Shown here: piece by piece, positions 35,201 through 49,300 of the stretch | Layout: each line of letters starts with the position of its first letter | Numbering within the stretch: the first letter of the stretch is position 1 | DNA from: Albifimbria verrucaria | Taxonomy: Eukaryota; Ascomycota; Sordariomycetes; Hypocreales; Stachybotryaceae | Direction of reading: 5' to 3' | DNA: 64,000 bases | Assembly (NCBI GenBank): GCA_020081605.1 | Contig: JAHREC010000045.1 | Span: forward strand, 1,116,001-1,180,000 | Translations under genes and position numbers: made by a program | The notes under the pieces: generated by a model | What the model saw: only the letters and a program-made list of their open reading frames with translations | Told to the model about the DNA's origin: nothing | The model's database searches: none

Positions 35201-37725
35201 TCGTGAAGGAGGAAAGCCGCTTGGCGTACACATCACAACATGACAAGGTGTTTTGCAAACCCAGGCTGACCGACGGCAAGCATTCAACGGGTGACAGGCA
35301 TAGTGACAGCAAGTGTGAATTTTTCATCTCGTCTTGCTGGGCTTGACTGGAAGGATGGGAGAAGAGGCGCGCCTGTTCTGAAGCCCCTGTTTTGCCTAAA
35401 CTACGCTTCCCTTCCCGCCCCTCCTGTTCCCACCCCTCCATCAATCCTCCCTTGAGTGTGTCTCGCGTCTCCCCGGCATCCGGCCCACACACCCCGGGGG
35501 CGGGTCCTGGCTGTTGGTCCAGGGCTAATTCCCCAGATGCTACAGCCATTTCAGTCTCTGCCTCCGAGCTTGGCTCATCTTGGCCGGGCTGAAGAGTGGT
35601 CGTTGGATAGAAGCAGTGCCTCTTGTACGGAGCAGGAGGACCTTTGGACATAGTAAAGTGCTCTCTGTAACCGCGAGCTGGGGGCGTGGGCCTACGGTAA
35701 GTGGGGAATGAGCTCTTTGCCAAGGGGCGTGCTCCTCGACGTCAACGGGGAGGCCCAAGGGTAGAGGATCCGGTTGTGTTTTTTGCATCGCGGTTGAATT
35801 TGGCTGTTACCAAGGTATATGTACTAAGCCGTGATCCGTCCACCTATTAACCCCTTCCGGGTGGAACACTGGATCTTGCCTTGGCCCGGTTGTGCTAGGG
35901 TCTGTTGAAGAACAAAGAAGCCCTGGCTTGACTCTCTTTCTCTTTCTCTCAATCTCCCGAGTGCTGCATATATGTATGTATATGTATACAGCTCCAAGAT
36001 CAAAAAGCCCCAAAGTGTGTATGCATGAGTACATGAGCGAGCGAGCGAGAGCGTGAGCATCCTTTGGTCTATGTGTGTGTGTGGCCCATACCCATACATG
36101 CGTGTAAGTAGACGGACACTCCGACGCAGCAATAACTCGTACGCACCACCCACACACCAAGCACCGTCGGGCAACTGAAAGAGCTGGAAACCGTTTTAAG
36201 GGCGTCAGCAACACGCCATGAGAAGGAATCATCCTACGCAACTTGCTTCGAGGTACATCGTCTTCAAGACCAACGTACGCCTTTAACATCGCCCGTCAGC
36301 CGCTTCACGGAGAAGTCCCTAGATCTTGCTCATTGGAACTTCGGAAACTCATCCACCTTTTTTCTTCTTTAACTTGGAACAGCCAAGAGAAGCAGCCTCC
36401 ATATTGGTCAAGCTCCGGAGCCATTTCGACATATTCATGAGGAAAACGGGAGACGGAGCGCTATAATCAACACCACCACCACAAGCTATACCACCACCTA
36501 CCAGAACCGGTAAACACGCGACTCTATTCCGGCCTTGTCAAGGGGCGACAAAAGCAAACCCCGAAGCAAAATAGGAGCCAAGGAGAAGGACCGAGCATTA
36601 ACGATAAAAACGAGCAGTCATCCGACAAACCTACAGTTTTTCTTCCTAGGATCAGCTCAGCCCATTCCGCCAATATCCTCCCCTTCCACACGCCCCCTTC
36701 CTCCCTCCCTCTCTCCCTCGGCTCCTTGGCCTGGGCCCCCTTATAACAGAGGCCGCCCTTCAATGGCGACTTCTTCAGTTGCCATCCCGGCACAGCCTGG
36801 AGACGAAGAACCGGCTTCAGCAGTAGCACCAGGGCCGGCGATGCTAGACCGAGCTCGAGGACTCGCGGCGGCGGGCATTGCGGCGGCAGCGGCAGCAGCA
36901 GCGGTTTCGACGAGCACGCTTATACCGGCGACGGCAGCAATGGCAGCGGCAGCGAGACGACTTGGACGAAGATGGGGCCACCACCACCAACTACAGCAGC
37001 AGCAGTCACAGGAGGCAGGCTCGCAGCAGGACGTCCAGCAGCGGACCAGCGGCAGCAGCAGCGTTAGGCGGAGGATCAGCACCAACAGCTCCAGGAGCAG
37101 CGCTATTGGACGCCATAGCCACCTCCACAACACCCTTACCAATGCCCATGTCGCCGACCCGCTCTCTTAGACCTTCGTCGCATCGTGTCACACAGGGGGT
37201 CGAGTCACCAAGCCAGCCAGCAGACACCAGACACCCTCTGCAGTCTCCTCCGCCGTCTCCTCCTCCTCCACAGCAGCGGCCGCGCTAGCAGCAGCAGCGG
37301 CGACGCTCTCCTCGGTGTCGTCGTCGCCAACGTGCTCCTCTGCCTCGTCGTCCGGAACAGTGACGGCCGGTAACCTGAGCGCCGCAAGCGACGCCGACTC
37401 GTCCTCCTCGTCCTCCACCACCCGCAACGGTCTGAGACGCAGAGGCGGCAGTAATGGTGGTGGCGCTGCGAGCAGAACCTCTTCTTCCTCGTCCCTGTCT
37501 TCTAACTCGTCCTCGCTGCTTACAGCCTCGTCCCCGATATCCACCTCTTCCTCCACCATTGCCGCTTCGCTAGGCGATAGCAACCCGAAACCGACCCCGG
37601 CCAAAAAGTCCGTTAACCACACCAAGTCCAGATCCTTGCCCTCTGCGACAACCTGTACCTTTGCCGGCGACAGCAACCCCGCTTCAGCATCCTCGTCGTC
37701 TGCCTCATCCTCTGCCGCCGCCGCC
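32274..37725. other. Long intergenic region with simple repeats
   Basis: Several frames of 100-216 codons occur (for example 34171-34821) but none has a motif or protein-like composition. Simple repeats include (TG)10 at 34139-34158, CT tracts near 35933-35951, and TG and GAGC runs near 36030-36080. From about 36763 the sequence becomes Ala/Ser/Gln-codon-rich and may encode an N-terminal extension of the DUF1479 protein; see that entry. Confidence 0.45.
34139..34158. repeat. (TG)10 microsatellite
   Basis: Ten TG units in a row, preceded by related TG/CG steps. Confidence 0.9.
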
Positions 37726-39509
37726 ATGGCCAGGGACGACGACGGCCTCGTCTTCTCCTTCTGGGGTCCTGAGCCCGTCCCGCTACCCTCGCGCTTCTCT
37801 CGTATTAAGAAGAACCTCATCCGCGGCCATGAGGCGGAGCTCGAGGCCTGCTGGGCGCGCCTGACCACCGCCCTGCGTGCCGAAGTTGAGCACATTGAAG
37901 GCCTCGGCGCCCACTTGATCCCTTCCATTGAGTTCGCCGATGTCGACGACCCAGCCCAGACGGCTCGCTTTGGGCGCGACCTGCGTCGCTACGGCGTCGG
38001 CGTCATTCGCAAGGTCGTGCCCAAGTCTGACGCCGACGCCATGGTCCGCGAGACGGTCCAGTACCTAGACGACGCAGTCGCTAAGAGCACCGCTAACGCA
38101 ACCGCCAATGGCGCCTCGCCGAAGCGGCCTCAGCCGCTCCCACAGGATCCAACCTGCTACGACTTCTTCTGGACGCCCGCGCAGGTTCGGTCGCGTGCAC
38201 ACCCGAGCGTGCTCCGAGCCCAGCGCTTCATGATGGGTCTTTGGGAGACTACGCCTGATGATCGCCTGGCCACACGACTACCTATAACCTACGTCGACCG
38301 TATACGAATTCACGGAAACGCTACCAACAGAGAGAACGCGAGCAGCCTGCCTCGGGACCAAAACGACGGCAGCAACGGCAACTCGTCTCTGAACTCATTA
38401 CAATCTCCTCCCCAACAACAACCTACCGAGAACCCGCAGTCTGCAGATGACTGGATCAATGCCCTCCAATCCTCCGCGGGAATCATTGCTCAGGTCGACA
38501 ACGGCTCGCTGGAGCGCTGGGAACCCGATGGCTACCAGCGGGCGGGTACGTACAACAACGTCTTCCACGGACACTGGGAGGACTATGACCCATGGGAGTG
38601 CGCCAGTCGTGTCTCCGCGACCATGGATCTCTACAATGGTTACGGCGCGTGTACCATCTTTCGCATGTTTCAGGGCGTCTTGGCCCTGTCAACCATCGAG
38701 CCTGGCATGATACGCCTGCTACCGTCCCCTAAGCTGGCCACTGCGTACTATCTTCTGCGACCATTCTTTAGCCCGCGAACCCCTGCACCTCCCCGGGCGT
38801 TCGTTCTGGCCCTGAATGGGACGCCTATCTACACCCAGACAACTGGCGCCTTGAACGCAACCCGGATACCATCATTCATGGTGCTGTGCCCGGCCACGCT
38901 CAGCGTATCACCGAGCACTGGCACCCGCACCTGCACCTGCGTAGCAGCATGATTACACTGCCTACGCTGCAGCCGGGTGACTACATTTTCTGGCATCCCG
39001 ACTTGCCCTATCACATCTCCAGCAATAACCCGGGGCTTAAGACGCCCACACCTACTGGTGACGCCAATGATGTGAGCATGTTGGTTTACATCCCTGCTGC
39101 ACCATTGACTCAGACGAATGCCCTTTATTTGGCTCGCCAACGAAAGGCATTCCAGCGTGGGCAGCCAGGTCCGGACTTTGACTCTGGTCGTGCTGTTCTG
39201 GTTGAGGACGACGATCTACGACCTGGAGAAAAAGAGATTGCTGAGGTGGGAGGACCGGCAGGCCTCCAAGCCATGGGTCTTGCTCCGTGGGAAGCTGCGG
39301 CGACTCGTGCTGGCACTCCTCCACCGCCCCTCTTCTCCAGATCTCTAGCTGCACTCAAGGACGAGGACACAGAGATGGCCGAGGCCGGTGAGGCTGAGAC
39401 CAAGAGCCTTACCAGCTCTACATCGGGCTCCCACGCTGAAGCAGAGGTCATTCGTCTTTCTAACATCATTCTATTCCCTGACCGTTCCATGCTGGGGTAC
39501 TCAGTATGA
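37726..39509 (+). CDS. DUF1479 family protein (YbiU/Gig2-like)
   Basis: The protein (about 594 residues from ATG 37726) has the DUF1479 pattern: FGRDLRRYGVGVIRKVV, YDFFWTPAQVRSRAHPS, the NNVFHGHWEDYDPWECASR segment, then YNGYGACTIFRMFQGVLALS, HPDNW and WHPHLHLRS, and PGDYIFWHPDLPYHI. The His/Asp-rich part resembles 2-oxoglutarate/Fe(II) oxygenases, to which the bacterial YbiU structure is related; the substrate is unknown, and a role near GlcNAc/sialic-acid metabolism has been suggested for yeast Gig2. A one-base loss near 38815 splits the frame. ATG 37726 sits in an excellent context (GCCGCCATGG), but the same frame stays open upstream to about 37200 with Ser/Ala runs, and a start at 36763 with further indels is possible. 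It converges on the NRPS gene. Confidence 0.82.
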
Positions 39510-40346
39510 TGCACAGGCGTGGCTGCATAACCTGGGCCCACATGACACAAACGCTCCCGATAATGGAGATTTATGACATGGAAGAGCGTGATACGCGAGC
39601 CTGAAAGGGTATCAGAACGCGGGGAGCTCAAGGTGAAGATTTGAGGGGATGCGGAACGTTGCAGTCCGCGGACTGGAACTGGACTAGGGTGGTGCGTTAC
39701 CACATCCACATTGAATCACGAACATCTCTTTGCAAGTGGTGGCATCGGAGAACTACTACTGTACGTGGCATAGGTGACTATTAGCCCGGCAGTCCCATTA
39801 TCACGGAGGAAGGTGGATCAACGAGCTCGCATGACTTGGCTGGCGATCATGTCAGCTGCCCCTTCGGTTCTCATCGGAGCAATCACTGAGCAGTTTTCTC
39901 TCGTCCGCTAACAAATTTTGCGGAGGGGTACGAATCTCATCTGGCTTGGAGGCCAAACATTTGGTAGATGCGTTAATCGTGCATATAAGCCATGGTGGGA
40001 TACAAGCACTCAATAAGGCATGGCATGCGTTGGGAGGGTGTGGTAGGGCAGCTGAGTGCGCGGCTTGTGGGTTGCACACTGAATAGACCAAATGAGATAC
40101 GCGATGGACGATGAGTCTTGGTACAGTAAGACCAAGACTATGTGCATGTCCGAACGAAGATGACGAGTGTTGGTAACGTGTGATTGGAAGCACTCTGGTT
40201 AAGGGAGGGAGGGGCGATGTCTGACGGACACTGAACATAGGTGTTGGTGCATAGAGTAAATAACAAAAAGGAAGACCTAGTGCGCATTCCTAACTGAAGT
40301 AACCCTACACTACGTGAATATCTTCCAGAAGCACACCCTCATGAAC
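39510..40346. other. Convergent 3' intergenic region
   Basis: It lies between the DUF1479 gene and the 3' end of the NRPS gene. No gene supported. Confidence 0.5.
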
Positions 40347-43300
40347 CTAGTGGACATCCTCAGTGGCCCCTATGCCATCAAGGACCGCTGTGATGTGTGA
40401 GACCAATGTCTCTGCACCCTCTTCTGATATACACCTCCGCGAACCGAACACACCAATATCCAAAGATCCATCATCTTGTATGGACACCTCCACATCTATA
40501 GCTTCCTGCAGCTGCATGTTAGCACAAGGATTCATAGAGCAGCACGTGGGGGTGAGACTGTACAGGCAAATTATGACGGATCGGGACTTCTCCCACGATA
40601 TCTCTCCAGGCAAGCGCCGTGGCATTGTCTGTGATAGGTGGCATCACCGGCGACAGAACAAGGCCACTTTCCTCTTTTGTCTAGGAGATTCTGTTCCCAT
40701 GTCTGGCAGACTGAGAAAGTTCACGAAAGAGGTGATTTGTTTACCAGTGTGGGCTTCCATTTCCCACAAGCGCGTGTCTTCTTTGCTTCGATCTGCAATG
40801 CTCCGCTGGATATGTAAGGCTATTTGGCTCATGTGACTCGATCCATCATGCTGTACGCCAAATGGGATCAGTCTCAGCGTGGGGTATGTTGTTTTCATAT
40901 CCGCGTTATCCGTTCGATTCGCTAGATAGAGGCCAAACATGATGTTGAACGCGTCTTGTTGCTTGCTTGAGTGACGCCATAGAGCCATGGCATATGCCAT
41001 AAGAAACACAGACTGGACACTGACTTGCCATTCAACTGCGCATTTCCGCATGCTGGACACGTCGGGGAGTGCAGCCTTCTTCAAATATGAAACGCGGTCT
41101 GTGAGTGAAGCAGTTCTGAGGCTCGTAGATTCCCAGGGGCTCAATACTTCGTAGTCTTCCATCCAAGACATTTGCATCTGGGCAGACTCTGGATCGGCGA
41201 TCGCACATACCGTGGTGCAGTAGTTTGCCCACTCCATAAGGCCATTGGAGGTTTGGGCGTTGCCTCCTTGAAGCAGACGGAGGTATTCCCAATGAGTGAA
41301 GAGAGGCTGACGCCGTCATAGAGAGCATGGTGAATCTTCAATACAATTGTCCATCCACTTGATCTGGGCTCTTGTCGTGCTTGGAAGTGAACAAGTCGCA
41401 TTGATTGGACTTTCTCCACTGCGCTTGGATTCAAGATGACCTGAACCATAGGAATTCCTCGGTTTGTAGTTGCAACGAAGCACGTACGGAGCATCGGTGT
41501 TGTCTCGACAAGCTTTATCCAAGCTTCATCGAGTTGTTTCTGGCTGAATTCGCCAATGAGATGGTAACAAAATTCAGGGAAATATACAGCGCCATCAGTA
41601 TTCTGCCAAACACCCAGCATGTAAACTTGAGTCGGGAGTGCTGGGAGAACCATTTCTACATCCTCTTTGGCAATAGAGTGTTGAGTTAGCATCGCATCAA
41701 CATCGATCTCGGACGGAGGCTGCCAATGCGCAATTTTACTGTCATTCTGGAGTACTGTCTTGTTTTCTTGGGATAAGAGAGCCATATGCTGGATGTCTTG
41801 AGCTTTGAGAATGTCTCTTGGCTTCAAGTTAACTCCTTCTTTTCGCAATAGAGACGAGGCCTTAATAGCGGTAATTGAGTCGAGACCTAGTTCGTATAGG
41901 TTGGTGGACAGATGAATCAAATCCTCCTCAACGCCTGAGGTCTGGCTTAGGATTCGCTGAATCGTCCGCGATGTAGAGTCCCACTCTCCACTGTATGCTT
42001 CATTTTCTGTTCGAGTAGGAGTATCCTGTGAAATGGCCAAATATGGTTGACCTCCAATTGAGACTCCCTCATCCGACCATGCTAAAATGTTTGCGGCCGC
42101 ATCAGAGAGCATAAAGTCCATAGCTTGATTCAGATCTGTGATGAGTTCCTCGGATTCAGCTGCAGAAAGTGTCTTTGATTGACATGCCACTCGCCATATC
42201 AACTTGTCCCCGGAAGCCTCAGCTTCGACGCATACTGGGTAATCCAGAGTCGCAAAACCACCATCCACAGAAGTCATTAGGCGTTTTTGGGAGTTCTGGC
42301 TATGCGACTTTTGCAGCATGAATAAAGAGTTAAACAGATCCTGCCCTGAAACCTTGGCGGCGAGCTGAGCTTTTCGCAAAGGGAAGGCCTGGAACTGTCT
42401 GATATCGGCCATGCTCTCCTCAAGATAGGAAAGGAAATCTGATGCACTACCGTGAAGGATACAACGCAAAGCAACTGTATTGATTGTGGGGAACATTAGG
42501 TCTTCGGCTCCATCAATGTCTCTGCCAGATAGGACTACACCAAAGGTGACGTCGAGGCTACGAGTTTTCTGTGCCAGTACCAGGGCCCAAGATGCTTGGC
42601 ACAGAGTTTGAAGGCTGATTGAGTGAGCTCGGCAGAAAGCTTGTATTTCCAATAACGAAGTGATCGTCTCTTTTTCGTGTCGAAATATGGTAGCAGCTAC
42701 TGGTGGCTCGATTTCTTTCTCTGGGATTTTGGTTGGCTGAGCGCCTTCCAAGTAATTCGCCCAGAATCTTCGAGCCTCGTCTGTTCGTGATGCTAAACTT
42801 CGCACCATGAAGGAACTTGGGGATCTTGTCACCAATGCCAGTCCTTCATATGCAGCCTCTAGAGCCTCGTACATCAGATTGAGTGACCACCCGTCATAAA
42901 GAGCGTGTGCTATAGAGACTATGGCCAGTCTTCGGGCCCCAATAGTGGTGAACCGTATCTGGAAAAGATGAGATTTTCCACCATGCTGCCGAGCTTCTTC
43001 TTTTGCTTGTTCAATGGCATCTGGGATATCATCCATTTTCGTCATCTCCACCTCGGAAATGAATGACGATTCTTAGCTACGACTTGGCAGTATGCCATGT
43101 CGAGTTCTGGTGCATTTACTTCGTAAAATCCAGTGCGCAGGATTTGTGATTCCTCAACAACTCTTTTCCATGCCTCTTGCAAGTGCTCCATATCTACTTC
43201 GTCGTCCAACTCTAGAATATCGTGGTTGAAATACCAATCGAAGTCAGATTCCAGCATACTCGCCACCATCGACTCTTGTAATGCTGTAGGCGGAAGGACA

Positions 43301-46300
43301 GTCTCGATTTGATCTATGTCAGCACCTGTGCTGGCAACATATTCCCATAGCGAGATCTTGAGCTGCTGCAAATGCTCTTCGCCGGAGAAGTTTTCTTCGT
43401 CTGTTTCTTGTCTCTGTATTGCTTGACAAATTCTCGCAATGCTTTGTTCTCTCATGATCAGCGAGGCTGGAATATTCAGACCCTTCTGACGTAGCCTTGT
43501 TGACAACTTGATAACATCAATACTATCCATCCCTAGTTCAGTCATGGTAGTCGAGCTTGAAACATCCTTGAGAGTTAGACCACAGAGGTTTGAAATCTCA
43601 CTATAAATAGTGTCTGCCTCTTCTGTCCAACCAAAGTCATCGGATGATGTCTCGGACGTCTGTTGAGATTCATCGGAATATTGTTGCTCTGAGTTTCGTC
43701 CGTTGTTGCTATCATTGCCCCTCATAGATGATTGAGGATCCAGCAACATTGAAGTGTATGCCTCTTCAAGTAACTTCAATAGTTCCTCAAGTTTCGAATC
43801 ATCGATAAATTGACCTTGAGCTACTAATGATAGTTGAAGCTTGCCTGCCTGTGTTTGAATGGCCTCCAATGCAAGTGGATAGTCTGCAATGGACACTCCG
43901 TCTTCAATTGTCCATGGAACATCAATTTCGTCCCGTCTTGACTCAATCTGAAATGTGAAAAGGATGTCAAATAAGTTTTTCCATCGGAACACCATTTTTG
44001 AATGCTCTGAAGTGCGACATGTTGAAACATCAATGTCGAGGTGCTGAAATCATGACAACTTCCAATTAATGATGCCCAATCGGTAGTTAAAAGGTTTCCG
44101 CAGAATAGTGGAAGAGTATTAAACAAAGGACCCACAACGCTGGTGGCATCGTATGATTCCATGGATCTTCCAGATACTACCACACCAAGCGTAGGTTCGT
44201 TGGCGAAACAGGTCCGCAGAACAGAGACCCATCCAGCAAGTACGACGGATTGAAGTGTGACACCGTGTCTCCTACGCACGCCCTCGAGATCATGAAGAGA
44301 GATGGTCCGATTTGCCATTACGGTGGCTTTGTCAGATGGTGCAAATAGCCCCTTCATTTGCAAGGGAGCCCATCCTCTGAGATGATCTGCCCAGAATGGC
44401 TTACAATAATCATGTTTCCACAATGGGCCGTATTTGAGCGCATCTAAAAATCCGCTTGCCGTCTGCTTGTGCTGGTTCTTATACTCAGTAGCCAATTGGT
44501 CCATCATCAGATCGAAACTGTTGCCATCATAAAGGCCATGGAAGATGTGTAACACGAAAAACTTCTCGGTTTTTCCTTCCACATGTATGATCTGAAAAGG
44601 CGCTGTGATATGTGTCGTATTGCTGTTGATCCACTCTCCTCTTTTTGTCACCAAGAATTCTTCGGCAGAGCAGTCTGAGTCAAGTTCAAATTGTTGCCAA
44701 AAGTATGAAGAGTGTTTCAAGGCCACCTGTATGGGCCCATCTGTGGTGTTTATGAAACACGTCCTCAAAATAGCATGAGCAGACACTAGTCTGTCCCAAG
44801 CATCTTTGAAGTGACTTGTTGGCACTGCGTCGTCTAACCTCAGTTTAAATGTGTTGAAATAAGCACCCCGGGCACTTGTCAGTGCCTTTGATACCATTCC
44901 TTGCTGTAATGGTGAGCACGGTGCAATGTACTCTATGTCTGCAGGTGTAATGGCCAACTCTTTACACACGAAGCCGCGATACCTGTGAGAAACAGCATAA
45001 ATCTTCTGTTCAGCTTCATGCACTAGAGTTTGTCGGTGCTGTGGTTTGTCTGAGGTAAGGGCCTGGGTTAGGTCTCCCACTATAGGATTTCGAAGTATAG
45101 TGGCTGTTGAGGCATTCTTCAGACCCTGGTCCTTGAGCATTTTAGATAGTTGGAGGGCCGTGATTGAATCGACTCCAAGGTCAAAGATGTTGGTGTCATC
45201 GTTTATGTCTGTGGCATTCGAATCGTTGAACAATGCTAAAGTTCGAATAATTGTCTCGAAAACGGCTCTGTTCACTAACCCGGAGGACCTGCCTTTTGAG
45301 ACCGTGAGTGCCATGAGTTCTTCGCGAGTAAGATTATTAAACAAGGACTTTAAGATTTTGAACTCGGCTTTGTTGTTTGGTGACAGGGGTATGTAGGGCA
45401 GACGAAGGAAATAGGTAGGTTCCATATACTTCGGCAAATAAGCACGGCAAGCTGCTTTCGCCTTGGCTGCGAGACCCTCGTCGGGAATAATTTGGAGATT
45501 ATCTTGGCGTGATTCAATCCCGACGATGAAGGTGACGAGTACATCGTTCCCAGCAGATGCATGCCGCGTCACGATGGTTGCCACGTCCTGGATGTCCTGA
45601 ACATTTGTACGAATCACATGGTTGATCTCTCCAATCTCAAGACGCTGGCCACGTAATTTGACTTGGTCGTCAGCACGTCCAAGAAAGTCAAAGCACCCAT
45701 CGTGAAGAATGCGCACGAGATCTCCTGTACGATATATCCTTTCTCCAAAATAGGCCAGTGTAGGGAATCGCTCTTCTGTGAGTTGTGGGCGATTCAAATA
45801 ACCCTACCAACCAATCTCCTGACACACAAAGCTCGCCTACGCCACCTTTGAGAACTGGTATCTCGGTCCCTTCGCGGAAAACATAAGATCCGACATTAGG
45901 AAACTGTTTGCCGATGTTACTCGGACGTCCATTGATTGGGACACGTTGGTACATGGTGACACCAATCGTTGCCTCAGTTGGTCCATATGCGTTGTAGATA
46001 ACAGCCTTTGGCCCCCATATATCAAGAATCTCCTGCTTCAGCTGCTCGCCTCCCGTGATGAAGACACCTTTACAGAGGCTGGGAACCTCATCTGGATGAA
46101 CGAGGCGCGCAAGACTTGGTGTAAGATCTATGTGGGTGATTCCAAGTCGGTTTATCGAAGCTGTTAAGTCATCCAAAATCAGGTCTTTGGTCGCCGAAAC
46201 GACTCTGATACCAACCGACCAACTCCAATATTGTTCAAGGACTGATACGTCAAAGTGCAGAGAGGCAAATTGGAGGCATCGCGAATCTTCGTCCCAGTGC

Positions 46301-49300
46301 CCTCGGAATAACTCTTGGAATGCCATCATTGCTTGAACTGCATTGTCATGGGTAATTTCGCATCCCTTTGGTGTTCCTGTGGTGCCAGAAGTGTAAAGGC
46401 AATAACACGTGCTCTCGGGCGTCGTGCCAATGTTCAGATGCGGCTTTGTTGCTGGGCGGGTGTGGAGATCTGCTTCTGCTATCCGTACAAGCTTGCAAGG
46501 TATATCGAAGTCAAGCACTGTTTGTTGGTTTGTGAGCACGCATGGTGACTGAGAGTCTTGGAGGATGAACTCCTTCCTCGCCCCCGGTGCCGTCGGATCT
46601 AACGCAACAAAGGAACAACCAGCCTTGAGAATACCGAGAATTGAGAAGTAGGCCTCCGGACACTTGTCAAAGTGTATTGCCACAATGCTTCCAGGAGATA
46701 TGATCTCAAGGAGCAAGTTGGCTACTTTATTCCCTATTTGGTTCAGTTCTCGATAGTTCCACGATTGACTGACTGGTTTCTCGCCCTCAAACCCATTGAC
46801 AAACTCAAATGCAATCTTTTCAGGGTGCTCCACTGCTCCCTGCTCTACAAATTCGTGTAAATAACGAACTGGGGCAGGGATTATAGGAGATGACGGGGTG
46901 TTATCGCAAAAAGGTTTGGTTTTGATTTGTATAAGTCATCTTCAGACTCCTCCGGCTTGCAAATCAGATGCTGTAGGATAGAGTCAAACTGTTGAAGAAG
47001 AAGAGTCGCTTGCTCCTGTGGTATGATGCTCCCGAGGAATGTGAGTCGGAGGAAGATATTATCTGATTCATCCGGCACAATTTCGAGCGATATTGGGTAC
47101 TCAATAATAGGTTGGTCGTTCACAAGCCGCCACGGCCTTGTAATCTTTGGCTCATGATCCGTCTTCTGAAAGGCTAGTAGTGTGTCAAAGATTGCGTTTG
47201 CTGGATATCCGAGCCACTTCTGTACATGGCTGAGTGGAGAAAATTGGAACTTATGCATCCCAGAGGTGTACTCTATGGCGGCATTCATCATCTCCAGATT
47301 AGAAGAGATATTCTGAGCGATTACAGGAATCGTGTTCAGACATGGAAATGGTGCATTCTGGGTTTCGTCCGTTGTTCGCCCAGAAACTGCCACTCCAAAG
47401 ACCACTGATGATTCGCCTAGATAAGTCGCCAGAACTCGCGTCCAAGCAGCGTGGAGGGCCGCCTGGATGGAGACTCCTAGTTCCTGTGTCGCAGCCTGCA
47501 TTTGGGACAGCAGCATAGATGACTGTAAATCTTCAACAGTCATTGTCTGAACATCTTCTCTGAGCGGGGTTAAGATGGGAAATTTGTTGATGACCACACT
47601 GGAGGCTTTCTGTTTCCAAAATTCCTCGGCGTCTTTCTGAATGCTTCGTGAGTCCCCTAATATGGCAGCGAGACCTCGTTCAATTTCTTCAAAATCGACA
47701 GATCTGTCTCCTTCCAAAGCGGCGGCAAGCCCATCCAGAATATGTTCTAGCGATTTTGCATCATAAAGAGCATGGTGGATAAGTAAATGCATTGCGCGTC
47801 GTTCGTTGTCATCAGTAATAGCAACTTTCCACAGTGGCAGTTCCATATTTTCTCTTAAAGTTGATCTCGAGGTCTTCTGCCACTCTGATAAAGTATCCAT
47901 ACTGTTTTCTTCATGATCAAAAACTTCTAAGGGTAGCTCCAGAGTGTTTGGCTCATATCTAACCATGGCGTATGTACTGTCTCTATGTTGGACCGAGGTG
48001 AAAGCAGTTCGAAGCATTGGATGTTGGTTATGTAGGAACTTCCAAGCCTCAATCAGTGCAGTCGTCTGCGCTGTATCATTAAGCTCATAAGACATTAGAT
48101 TAAGATACTGACGCCCCTCTGACTGGATAAAAGAGGAGATCATTGCAGATTGCATAGGTGTACATGGAATGATTGCCTCAATATTGGCAGGATTCGAAGA
48201 TTTCGCCTTAACTTCAGCTGATACCGCTGTTGTAAACGCTTTCAAGTCATAGGTAGCATGTGGAGCTTGCTCAGCATTAGCTTTGCTTAACAGCCTGTTG
48301 CTTATCTTTTCACAGGAAGATAGTTCGATAATTTCAGAAGCAGAGATGGTATGCCCCTGTTGGCGTAACATTGAGGCCACTTGAACGGCATTAATGCTGT
48401 CCAAGCCAAGCTTGAAAATCGTGGTGTTGCGGTAAATCATGTTTCGTGGCACTCCTGAAAGATCTGAGAGCACCTCTCGCACCGCTATCTCCACGTTGTT
48501 CAAGTTACCAGCTTCTATGGTTTGGTCCGCAGCAAGCTCCTCATCTCTTTGTGTTTCAAGACCTTGCAATATCGCTCTAGACTCAGCCGGCAACAAATCT
48601 TTGTCAATAGGGCAAGCATAAGGCGATGCTAAAGTCTTCTGGAGGAAGTACTTGCACAAGTTCAACAACTCTGCAGCGGTGGCTTCTGTCACCACCTGTA
48701 CATCATGGTGAATGTGAAGAACCAGAGAATCTGATTGTGGGCAAGGGACCATTTCGCAGACAATGGGAACATCCATGTCGCCGGAATCTTCTTCAAGCGT
48801 CCAAATTGTTTCATCCAGAATATAGGGTGGCTGCTGAAGAAGAAGGATCGTGTCGAACAGCCTTCGCGCTCGAACATTATTGGACTTGAGAATTGAACGT
48901 AGTGGTGTGAACTGGTAAGGTATCAAATCTCTGTTGAACTGGTCCAGTTGTTTAACAAGCTCGTGGTTCTGGCGAATCGCTGACATGTCCACGCGAACTG
49001 GTAGTGTATTAAAACATGGTGCGACAAGTCGTTCAAGCCCTTCGATATCAAGAGTACGGCCGCCAACGACGTTACCAAAGCAAACATCCATAGTATCGTG
49101 GCACGCTGCGAGTACATTCGCCCAAGCTGTTTGACATAACGCCAGTAGAGAGACTCCGGACATTTTCGCTTGATCCAAAATTTCACTCAACGGAACCTCC
49201 ATTGCTCCAGTCTTCGTACGCTGGTTAATTTGTCTTGAAGCAGCTGAAGAGGTCAATAATGATGGACAAAACCCATCAAAATGTTGAGACCAGAAATTCT

